A DNA stretch of 6,474 nucleotides from an uncultured Odoribacter sp. (lineage in GTDB: Bacteria; Bacteroidota; Bacteroidia; Bacteroidales; Marinifilaceae): the NCBI GenBank assembly GCA_905204385.1, contig CAJKZL010000188.1:1-6474 (forward strand), given 5' to 3'. This document shows, one piece after another, positions 1-6,101 of this stretch. The notes beneath the pieces are model-generated. The model was not told where the DNA came from, ran no database searches, and worked only from the letters and a program-made list of their open reading frames with translations. A program made the position numbers and the translations under genes. Numbering within the stretch: position 1 is the first letter of the stretch; each line of letters starts with the position of its first letter.

Positions 1-2317
1 TAGAGAAATTGGTGATCACCGTTGCCTTGGGGGTTTCCAATTCCAGTTCGATTTCTTTTACGGTTTTTCCTTTCGGGCCTCTCACTTTGTTGTCCCTCCA
101 GTTTTCTTTGCGGTATTCCGATTTCAGGGAACCGATGTATTTTTCCACTAAGGGTTTCACAGTTTCTTCGTCGATGTTTCCGACAATAAAGAAAGTGAAG
201 TCGCTGGCGTCTTTGATCCGGTCCCGGTAAACCTGCTCTATTTTCTCCAGGTCTATTTGTTTCAGGTAGTCCTCGTTGAAAATAAGGCTGCGGGGGCTAT
301 AATTGCTCATGATCATTTTAAGGGAATCCTGCATGAACTTTTTCGGATTCTTGATGATATTCGGGAGCATGGCTTCCTGGCGGTTCATGATCGAGGCGAA
401 TACTTCTTTGTCGAAACGGGGCTTTTCGAACCGCAGATACAGCAATTGCAGCATAGTTTCGAAATCCTGAGGAGTAGAGCCTCCGCCGACGGCTTCCGAC
501 ATACCGCCGATGTTAACGCTGCAGGAGGCCATTTTGCCCGTTAATGCTTTTTGCAGGCTGATGGCGTCGAAATCGCCGAGTCCGAAGGCTGCGGTAAAGC
601 CGGCGGCATTATCGGCCGAAGCCAGCATGTCGACATCGTACAGGGAGGTCCCTCCTTTGCTGTAGGAGGTTAGGGAAACATTGTCCTTCTCGTAGTCGGC
701 TTTGCGGAATACCACCTTCGCTCCGTTTTCCAGCGTCCATTCCACTGCGTCGAATTGGGGTAATTTCTTGGTTTTTACAATTTCCGAACCGGCTAGTTCC
801 TCGGTGATGAGGTCGGTGTCGTTTACGGCGTCGTGATAAGGATCGACGGGAGCCTGGGCCACTTTATCCATAATGGCAAAAGCTTCTTCGCGGGTCAGGT
901 GTTTGGTATCCTCCGACGGGCCGGTGATCGTAATCACCTGGTTCTTGCCGGTATTCCATTCTTTGGCTTTGGCATTCACTTCTTCTACCGTAATGGTGGG
1001 AATGATCTGTTTGGCAAATTGATAATAGTATTCGAAATCCACCATGGGTTCCTGTTCCAGGAAGTGGTTTTGCATATCACCGATAAAGCTTTCGTTGTCG
1101 GTTTTATCTTTTTCTTTATAAGCCGACTCCAGACCGACCAGCATATTGGTTTTCATCCGTTCCAGTTCGCTGTTCGTAAAACCATACCGTTTGATCCGTT
1201 CGTTTTCGGTCAGTATGGTTTCGAGGGCGAGTTCTTCCTGATTGGGCTTTGCCGTCGTGGAAACGCTGTAAACGTTATATCCCCTGACCAGGCCGCCGAA
1301 GCCGATGCTGCCTCCCAGGAAAGGAGGATTGGCCTGCTGCATGATTTCGCCGATACGGGTACGCACCATGCTGTTGTAGAAGGAAATGATGATATTGTCC
1401 TTCAGATAAGCATGGGTATTCTTCTGGGCTGCCGGAGTCTCGGGCAGAATGGTCATTACCTGGATATTCGAAGATTGTGCTTCCTTGTCGGTGGCGACTA
1501 CGAAATAAGTTTCGTCGTGAGCAGGGATTTCGAAGAAAGGACGGGGTTCCGGATTTTCAATGGCGGGAATACTGGAAAAAATGTCTTTGATGCGTTGTTC
1601 CATCCTCTTTACGTCGAAGTCGCCTACGATGGCGATCGCTTCCAGATCGGTCCGGTACCATTTGTGATAAAAATCCTTGATGGTTTGGTAGTCGAAATTC
1701 TTAATGACGTCCAGCGATCCGATGACATCGCGGATGGCATATTTAGAATCTTTGAACATCACGGGAAAGAGCTGCTTTTGCATCCTGAATCCGGCATTAC
1801 GGCGGGTTCTCCATTCTTCCGAGATCACTCCCCTTTCGTCGTCGATCTCTTTGTCGTCCAGCGTCAGATAGTAAGACCAGTCGTGGAGGATCATCAGGCA
1901 AGTGTCCAAAAGCGCTTCGTTTTCAGTGGGCACGGAACTCAGATTATATACCGTTTCATTATGGGCGGTGTAAGCGTTGACATTTTCCCCGAAAGCTACC
2001 CCATATCTTTCCATGGTGGTAATGATTCCCTTGCCCGGAAAATTTTTTGTTCCCTGGAACGCCATATGTTCCAGGAAATGGGCGAGCCCGTCCTGATCGT
2101 CGTTTTCCAGTAATGCACCGGCATTGCGGATGATATAAAAACTGGCCCGGTTTTTAGGTTCCTCGTTGTGGCGGATATAATACGTGATGCCGTTGGGCAG
2201 TTTACCCACAACGATAGTCGGATCCTGCGGCAGGGGATCCTGAAGATTCACCTGGGCGAAAATCCCCTGAATAGACAGGAGGCAGGAGAGAGAAAGGAGA
2301 ATAAATAACTTTTTCAT
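1..2317 (-). CDS. Secreted M16 family zinc metallopeptidase (insulinase/pitrilysin type), C-terminus outside window
   Basis: The minus-strand frame starting at the ATG at 2317-2315 stays open for 772 codons and runs off the left edge, so the stop and the last part of the protein are missing. Residues 1-21 form a Sec signal peptide (MKKLF start, hydrophobic core, cleavage likely after IFA), which places the enzyme in the periplasm or outside the cell. The inverse zinc motif HFLEH is at residues 80-84: H80 and H84 are ligands and E83 is the catalytic base. The third ligand is probably E168 in ERGVISEEW, by alignment with the ERGVIxxE segment of mitochondrial processing peptidase. The later part (about residues 540-770) resembles the second, non-catalytic M16 half (EWTLENGAKVVFRK, then LYLRFEKPRF). 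Two-half bacterial members are usually near 900-950 residues, so roughly 150 are missing. The substrate is unknown; the family degrades peptides. It is divergent from the channel gene at 2469. Family assignment is very secure; specific function is not. Confidence 0.95.
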   Translation of the reverse strand, partial: MKKLFILLSLSCLLSIQGIFAQVNLQDPLPQDPTIVVGKLPNGITYYIRHNEEPKNRASFYIIRNAGALLENDDQDGLAHFLEHMAFQGTKNFPGKGIITTMERYGVAFGENVNAYTAHNETVYNLSSVPTENEALLDTCLMILHDWSYYLTLDDKEIDDERGVISEEWRTRRNAGFRMQKQLFPVMFKDSKYAIRDVIGSLDVIKNFDYQTIKDFYHKWYRTDLEAIAIVGDFDVKRMEQRIKDIFSSIPAIENPEPRPFFEIPAHDETYFVVATDKEAQSSNIQVMTILPETPAAQKNTHAYLKDNIIISFYNSMVRTRIGEIMQQANPPFLGGSIGFGGLVRGYNVYSVSTTAKPNQEELALETILTENERIKRYGFTNSELERMKTNMLVGLESAYKEKDKTDNESFIGDMQNHFLEQEPMVDFEYYYQFAKQIIPTITVEEVNAKAKEWNTGKNQVITITGPSEDTKHLTREEAFAIMDKVAQAPVDPYHDAVNDTDLITEELAGSEIVKTKKLPQFDAVEWTLENGAKVVFRKADYEKDNVSLTSYSKGGTSLYDVDMLASADNAAGFTAAFGLGDFDAISLQKALTGKMASCSVNIGGMSEAVGGGSTPQDFETMLQLLYLRFEKPRFDKEVFASIMNRQEAMLPNIIKNPKKFMQDSLKMIMSNYSPRSLIFNEDYLKQIDLEKIEQVYRDRIKDASDFTFFIVGNIDEETVKPLVEKYIGSLKSEYRKENWRDNKVRGPKGKTVKEIELELETPKATVITNFS

Positions 2318-2343
2318 ATTTGGTTTATTTTATGTCTTTGAAA

Positions 2344-2375
2344 CAAAAGTAGTTTTATTTACGATTTAATATAAA
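2344..2375 (-). promoter_or_regulatory. Candidate Bacteroidota-type promoter for the M16 peptidase gene
   Basis: Read on the minus strand, TACTTTTG at 2351-2344 matches the TAnnTTTG -7 consensus of Bacteroidota exactly. TTTA at 2375-2372 lies 20 bases upstream and differs from the TTTG -33 consensus at one position. The -7 box ends 26 bases before the ATG at 2317, leaving a short leader of about 20 bases. The same CGTTTAT plus TAnnTTTG arrangement occurs before the M23 gene. Position and consensus support it; no transcription start is known. Confidence 0.55.
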
Positions 2376-2407
2376 CGGAACAAAGGGTTTAACTTAAATT
2401 TAATGGA

Positions 2408-2446
2408 CTCTTCCCGAATAGCCGGACTTATTCAGAAACGGAAGAG
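2408..2446. repeat. Imperfect inverted repeat in the region upstream of the channel gene
   Basis: CTCTTCC at 2408-2414 and GGAAGAG at 2440-2446 are perfect 7-base inverted arms. Inside them a second pair, GAATA at 2416-2420 and TATTC at 2429-2433, can extend the stem around an 8-base loop, with an asymmetric internal loop between the two stems. It ends 22 bases before the ATG at 2469. It could be a leader hairpin, an operator or chance. No T-run follows directly, so an intrinsic terminator is unlikely. No clear TAnnTTTG promoter for the channel gene was found in 2318-2468. Confidence 0.35.
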
Positions 2447-2468
2447 AATATTTTAACATTTAGATGCT

Positions 2469-3701
2469 ATGAGAGATACTTTATCCTTTTTGCGCCGGGT
2501 GACGGCATGGGAAAATGCCGTTGGCATTCCGGATACCGAAGGAGTGGTCATCAAGATAGCCATCACTTTGGGGATTGCCATACTGTTGTATGTCGTTTCC
2601 CGTAAATGGCTTTCCAAGGTATTGAAAAAAGTGGTCGGTAAAACGAAAAATACCTGGGACGATATTCTTTATGAACAAGGTTTTTTCCGGAAATTATCGG
2701 CTTTGATTCCCCCTTTCACGGCTTATGTCGTCCTGTCGTTTATCGACTGGCATTATAAATACATTTTCCGCAGATTGGTAGACGTCTGGCTGATCATCGT
2801 GCTTTTGTTTATTTTGGTGGCTTTGTTGAATGCGATCAACCGGATCTATGAGAGTTATCCGATATCGAAAAACCGTCCCATTACCTTTTTTATCCAGTTG
2901 ATCAAGGTCTTCCTCTATACGGTGGTAGTCATTAGTGTGGTCAGCGTACTGGTCAATAAGTCGCCGGAACATCTGATTGTCGGATTGAGTGCTTTTGCTG
3001 CCGTGCTGCTGTTGATTTTCAAAGATTCCATTCTCGGTTTTGTGGCCGGTATCCAGCTCACTGCCAACAAAATGATCCGTATCGGCGACTGGATACAAAT
3101 GGATAAAAACAATGCCAATGGCACCGTGCTTGAAATCAATTTGTATACGGTGAAGGTACAAAATTGGGATATGACCATTTCCACCATCCCTACCTATCAG
3201 TTGGTGTCCGATTCGTTCACCAACTGGCGTGGGATGCAGGAATCCGATGGAAGGCGGATTATGCGGAGCATCAACATCGATATCCATTCGGTTCATTTCC
3301 TTTCCCACGACGAAATCCAGAAATTTACCACTTCCGCTTTTCTGAAAGATTACATCGACCAGATGTTGCAAAAGCTGGGGAACATCAATAAGGATAAAAT
3401 GACCGTACTCGACGAACGAAAGCTTACCAATATCGGTATTTTCCGTTATTATATGGACGTTTGGCTGGAAGCTAATCCGGATATCAATGTCAATATGACC
3501 CACATGGTGCGCCAGCTACAGCCGGGTCCTACCGGTATGCCCATTCAGATTTATTGCTTTTCGGCAAATAAAGAATGGGTGCATTACGAAAAAATACAGT
3601 CCGATATTTTCGACCACATTATGGCGGTGATTCCTGAGTTCGGACTGAAAGTATATGAATACAGTGTTTATAAGCCCGGAGAAGAGGGGATGGAGGGATA
3701 G
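2469..3701 (+). CDS. MscS-family mechanosensitive ion channel, YbdG/MscM-like
   Basis: This is a 410-residue inner-membrane channel predicted to open under membrane tension and release solutes on hypo-osmotic shock. Hydrophobic segments lie near residues 25-44, 77-91, 103-124, 138-162 and 167-195. The last is the pore-lining helix, rich in Ala, Gly and Leu (GLSAFAAVLLLIF, then DSILGFVAGIQL). It leads into the MscS beta domain at about 203-260, with RIGDWI, GTVLEINLYTVKVQNWD and ISTIPTYQLVSDSFTNW. The segment GRRIMRSINID after the beta domain is typical of the YbdG branch rather than short MscS, and the length is close to E. coli YbdG (about 415 residues). The start is ATG 2469; an ATG five bases upstream meets a stop at once. 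There is no evident Shine-Dalgarno, as is usual in this phylum. It ends at TAG 3699-3701, with a second in-frame stop (TAA) four codons later. It probably stands alone. The family is certain; conductance and physiological role are inferred. Confidence 0.95.
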   Translation: MRDTLSFLRRVTAWENAVGIPDTEGVVIKIAITLGIAILLYVVSRKWLSKVLKKVVGKTKNTWDDILYEQGFFRKLSALIPPFTAYVVLSFIDWHYKYIFRRLVDVWLIIVLLFILVALLNAINRIYESYPISKNRPITFFIQLIKVFLYTVVVISVVSVLVNKSPEHLIVGLSAFAAVLLLIFKDSILGFVAGIQLTANKMIRIGDWIQMDKNNANGTVLEINLYTVKVQNWDMTISTIPTYQLVSDSFTNWRGMQESDGRRIMRSINIDIHSVHFLSHDEIQKFTTSAFLKDYIDQMLQKLGNINKDKMTVLDERKLTNIGIFRYYMDVWLEANPDINVNMTHMVRQLQPGPTGMPIQIYCFSANKEWVHYEKIQSDIFDHIMAVIPEFGLKVYEYSVYKPGEEGMEG

Positions 3702-3715
3702 AGGATAAAATAAGA

Positions 3716-3737
3716 ACAGGAAAATAATTTTTTCTGT
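3716..3737 (+). terminator. Weak AT-rich hairpin after the channel gene, possible terminator
   Basis: ACAGGAAAA at 3716-3724 can pair with TTTTTCTGT at 3729-3737 around the loop TAAT, giving nine pairs including one G-U. It starts 15 bases after the channel stop codon. The stem is AT-rich and the T-run is part of its right arm, not a separate tail, so this is a weak candidate. It could act in either direction or have no function. Confidence 0.3.
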
Positions 3738-3790
3738 CGTTGTTTGATTTTAATTGATTATATTGGCTTTCGTTTAAAAGCTTATATGAT

Positions 3791-4984
3791 ATGAAATCAT
3801 TATTGCCCGGGATTTTATTCTTAAGTATAGTCCTGCTGACAAGTTGCAGAGATAAAAATTATGTGAACGGTGAAATCATCCTCATCGATGATTTTGAGCG
3901 ATCTTTGCAGTTGAGCGGAGAAGAGATTGTGTTGGATAGTCTCTATGCAGGTACAATGTCTGTCTATGATTCGTTAATAATCTTATCCTCTGCATATCCC
4001 GATCACAAACTCATGAGGGTGTTTAATCTGAACACTTGTCGATGGTGTGCATCTTTGTACCCCCAGGGAAGAGGGCCCGGTGATTTCTATGAATTATCTT
4101 ATTATAACCAGTTTGTAGAAGAAAATGGAGAGGTAAAATTGTGGGTGAGGGATGTAATAAACGAACGTTTTATGCTGTTGAATTTATCCCGTTCGATAGA
4201 AGAGCAAAGAGATTGTTTCGATTACTCTTTACAGATACCCTGGAGGGAGAATTGGAAGGAGCCGTTTACCGTTTTGTTTATGTTGGATACAAACCTTATG
4301 CTATGCCGGGATCAAAACGAATTCTTGTTTCAGGAGGGAAACGATTATTCGTTGGGTAAATTTCGTATTTATGAAGACAATTTTCAGAATGAAATCCAGG
4401 AATTCGATTTATATCGGAAGCCTCTGGTGAACCCGTCGGTAGGTAGGGGAAATCGTTTCCTGTTATATTCCATAGACCGGTTAAAACCCGATGGAAGTAT
4501 GGTTGTCATGGTGATGGAGCATTTGATGCAAATCAATTTGCTGGATCTGAAAACTGCCCGGCTAAAAGCGTATCGTTTTAAGCATAGTCCGGATTTTCAG
4601 GATTTGGCGACAAAAAAGCAACAAAAGTATTTTTATTGGGATGTCGGTGTCGATGACAAGTATATATATGCTTTATTTTCTGATCAGGAAGCAGAGGAAC
4701 ATTTCCTCGGATCGGATATTGTACATGTTTTCGACTGGAAAGGAAAGCCGGTGTGCGAAATCAAGCTGGATCATAAATTTGTCCATTTTGTAGTCGATCC
4801 CAAAAATCACAGGTTGTATGGAAAAACGGGTTTGGAAGAAATCTATGTTTATCAGGCCGATGCTTTGTATGGATCGAATCATGAGAATACTTCCAACCTC
4901 ATTGGGGATCTTTCGATAGGGCCTCCACCGCTTGCTCCGGACATGGGTATTCTTGCTTCAGATGCAATCTGTGGTGAGGTATGA
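3791..4984 (+). CDS. Predicted lipoprotein, 6-bladed beta-propeller (BF3164/TolB-like family)
   Basis: This is a 397-residue predicted lipoprotein. Residues 1-19 form a lipoprotein signal peptide ending in the lipobox LLTSC, so C19 should be lipidated and the protein tethered to an envelope membrane. The residues after C19 (RDKNY) are charged but do not clearly match the Bacteroidota surface-export signal, so the leaflet is uncertain. The body is rich in beta-strand-like repeats ending in aromatic and acidic residues. It carries PQGRGPGDF at 91-99, close to the GxGPGEF motif of the 6-bladed propeller lipoproteins common in this phylum. These have no firmly established biochemical role. Odd features are a CxxC pair (C83, C86) and a Gly/Pro-rich tail of about 40 residues after IYVYQAD (351-357), past the expected last blade strand. 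The coding sequence looks more AT-rich than the flanking genes, which hints at an accessory gene. ATG 3791 gives the complete signal peptide; an AT-rich stretch precedes it. Confidence 0.82.
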   Translation: MKSLLPGILFLSIVLLTSCRDKNYVNGEIILIDDFERSLQLSGEEIVLDSLYAGTMSVYDSLIILSSAYPDHKLMRVFNLNTCRWCASLYPQGRGPGDFYELSYYNQFVEENGEVKLWVRDVINERFMLLNLSRSIEEQRDCFDYSLQIPWRENWKEPFTVLFMLDTNLMLCRDQNEFLFQEGNDYSLGKFRIYEDNFQNEIQEFDLYRKPLVNPSVGRGNRFLLYSIDRLKPDGSMVVMVMEHLMQINLLDLKTARLKAYRFKHSPDFQDLATKKQQKYFYWDVGVDDKYIYALFSDQEAEEHFLGSDIVHVFDWKGKPVCEIKLDHKFVHFVVDPKNHRLYGKTGLEEIYVYQADALYGSNHENTSNLIGDLSIGPPPLAPDMGILASDAICGEV

Positions 4985-5025
4985 GAAAATAAAACTTATG
5001 TAATGGATTTTGAAATGTAATTCAT

Positions 5026-5061
5026 CGGCAGGAAATAAGCTTTATACTTGTCTTCCTGTCG
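5026..5061 (+). repeat. Inverted repeat between the lipoprotein gene and the terminator
   Basis: CGGCAGGAA at 5026-5034 pairs with TTCCTGTCG at 5053-5061 (nine pairs, one G-U) around an 18-base loop. It lies 41 bases after the lipoprotein stop codon and 14 bases before the terminator stem. No T-run follows. It may stabilise the 3' end of the lipoprotein mRNA or belong to a short untranslated RNA; neither is demonstrated. The rest of 4985-5075 shows no open reading frame or other clear feature. Confidence 0.4.
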
Positions 5062-5075
5062 TACAAAATAGAGTA

Positions 5076-5115
5076 ATTGTGCCGCAACCTGGCACAATAT
5101 TTTTGTTTTTCTTTC
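5076..5115 (+). terminator. Rho-independent terminator downstream of the lipoprotein gene
   Basis: ATTGTGCC at 5076-5083 and GGCACAAT at 5091-5098 form a perfect 8-base stem with a 7-base loop. A T-rich tail runs from 5100 to 5115, interrupted only by one G and two C. This is the textbook layout for intrinsic termination of rightward transcription. It closes the lipoprotein transcript about 90 bases after its stop codon and separates it from the M23 promoter. Confidence 0.82.
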
Positions 5116-5131
5116 TGTCTTGCCGGAATCG

Positions 5132-5162
5132 TTTATTTTCTGGTTTTTTTATTGTAATTTTG
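5132..5162 (+). promoter_or_regulatory. Bacteroidota-type promoter for the M23 peptidase gene
   Basis: TAATTTTG at 5155-5162 is an exact TAnnTTTG -7 box. TTTA at 5132-5135, 19 bases upstream, is one base from the TTTG -33 box. The ATG is 19 bases after the -7 box, so the leader should be only about 10-13 bases long. With the terminator just upstream, this indicates that the M23 gene begins a new transcription unit, which may include dxr. Confidence 0.68.
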
Positions 5163-5181
5163 AAGGCTTAAAAAGGAATAC

Positions 5182-6042
5182 ATGGGCAAAGAGAAGGTAA
5201 AGCTTTGGGATAAGCTGAAGTATAAATACAAATTGTCGGTGGTCAACGAGACTTCCTACGAGGAAGTATTGAAATTCAGGCTTTCCCGCTTGCATGTACT
5301 CATGGCTTTGAGCTTTCTGGCCGTGGTCTTGATGACGCTGACCATCCTGTTGATTGCTTTTACCGGATTGCGGGAATTTATCCCGGGTTATCCGGATGGT
5401 AATCTGCGCCAGTTGATTGTGGAGAATTCCATTCGTGTCGATTCTTTGCAGGAGGAATTGCTGAAGAGAGACCGTTTTCTCACCTCCATCCGCACAGTGT
5501 TGAGCGGGGGAGATACAGTGAGTAGCCGGGAGGTTCGCAAAGATTCCCTGAAAAGCGGGGCCGATACCATGGAGTTTAAGCTGAGCGAACAGGAAAGCGA
5601 ATTTCGTTCGGATATCGAGGAGAGAGAACGTTTCAATCTGGGCTTTGGCCTGAAAGAACAGAACAAGGAGTATTATCATTTTTTCCCTCCCGTGGAAGGA
5701 ATCATCACTCAGAGTTTTGACGAAAAAGGCCGTCATTATGGGACCGATATCGTAGCCAAGGCTAATGCCAAGGTGGCGGTGGTACTCGACGGGGTTGTCG
5801 TTTTTACCGATTGGACGGTTAAAACCGGATATGTGATTCAGGTGTAGCATGCCAATGACTTGCTGTCCGTCTATAAACACAATTCCACTTTGTTGAAAAT
5901 ACAGGGTGATTATGTCAGGGCCGGGGAAGTCATTGCCATTGTCGGGAATACCGGGGAGGATTCCAGCGGACCTCACCTGCACTTTGAATTGTGGAGAGCC
6001 GGAAATCCGTTGAATCCGGAAGATTTTATTAAATTCAAGTAA
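5182..6042 (+). CDS. Membrane-anchored M23 (LytM-type) peptidase, interrupted by an in-frame TAG at codon 222
   Basis: The full frame is 286 codons plus a terminal TAA. Residues 1-37 are basic and probably cytoplasmic, 38-62 are a transmembrane helix, about 75-160 look like a charged coiled-coil linker, and 165-282 are an M23 domain on the periplasmic side. The family cleaves peptidoglycan cross-bridge peptides or, where degenerate, activates amidases. Active-site residues are visible: H185 and D189 in RHYGTD, H233 in VYKHNS, and the HxH pair H265/H267 in GPHLHFELW. A TAG at 5845-5847 falls between the first ligands and the rest, so termination there would give a 221-residue protein without HxH. 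The frame continues at once with HANDLLSVYKHNS; relatives usually read VIQ(I/V)QHxN, so the stop replaces a glutamine. Start ATG 5182 follows AAGGA at 5173-5177. This may be sequence error, a real amber mutation or readthrough. An alternative TTG start at 5860 would give only a 60-residue fragment. Confidence 0.88.
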
Positions 6043-6101
6043 ACCGGAGGTGTCGGCGTTCAGGGATTTGAAGACGGCATCCTCACTTTGTGACGAAAAA
6101 A

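Noticed and set aside
833..2113. 426-codon open frame on the plus strand opposite the M16 peptidase gene
   Set aside because: Its translation is rich in Phe, His, Gly and Ile with no recognisable domain. The opposite strand encodes a clear zinc peptidase with signal peptide and HFLEH motif. This is a shadow frame of a GC-patterned gene.
2306..2317. Lipoprotein reading of the M16 signal sequence because of Cys at residue 12
   Set aside because: SLSC is not a proper lipobox and lies too early in the hydrophobic core. A standard signal peptidase I site after IFA fits better.
2694..3503. 269-codon minus-strand frame opposite the MscS-family gene
   Set aside because: No start context, no domain and His/Asp/Gln-rich composition; the plus strand codes for a full-length channel with conserved MscS motifs.
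3743..3766. Possible promoter for the lipoprotein gene: TTTG at 3743-3746 and TATATTGG at 3759-3766
   Set aside because: The -7 box has a mismatch in its core and the spacing is only 12 bases instead of about 19-21. The region is AT-rich, so such matches are expected by chance.
5149..5982. 277-codon minus-strand frame opposite the M23 gene, spanning the in-frame TAG
   Set aside because: It is open across the interruption, so I considered whether it was the real gene. The plus frame shows M23 motifs on both sides of the stop and a good promoter; the minus frame has no recognisable family.
5860..6042. Separate small gene starting at TTG 5860
   Set aside because: It is the same frame as the M23 gene and encodes only the end of that catalytic domain. 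No ribosome binding site supports an independent start.
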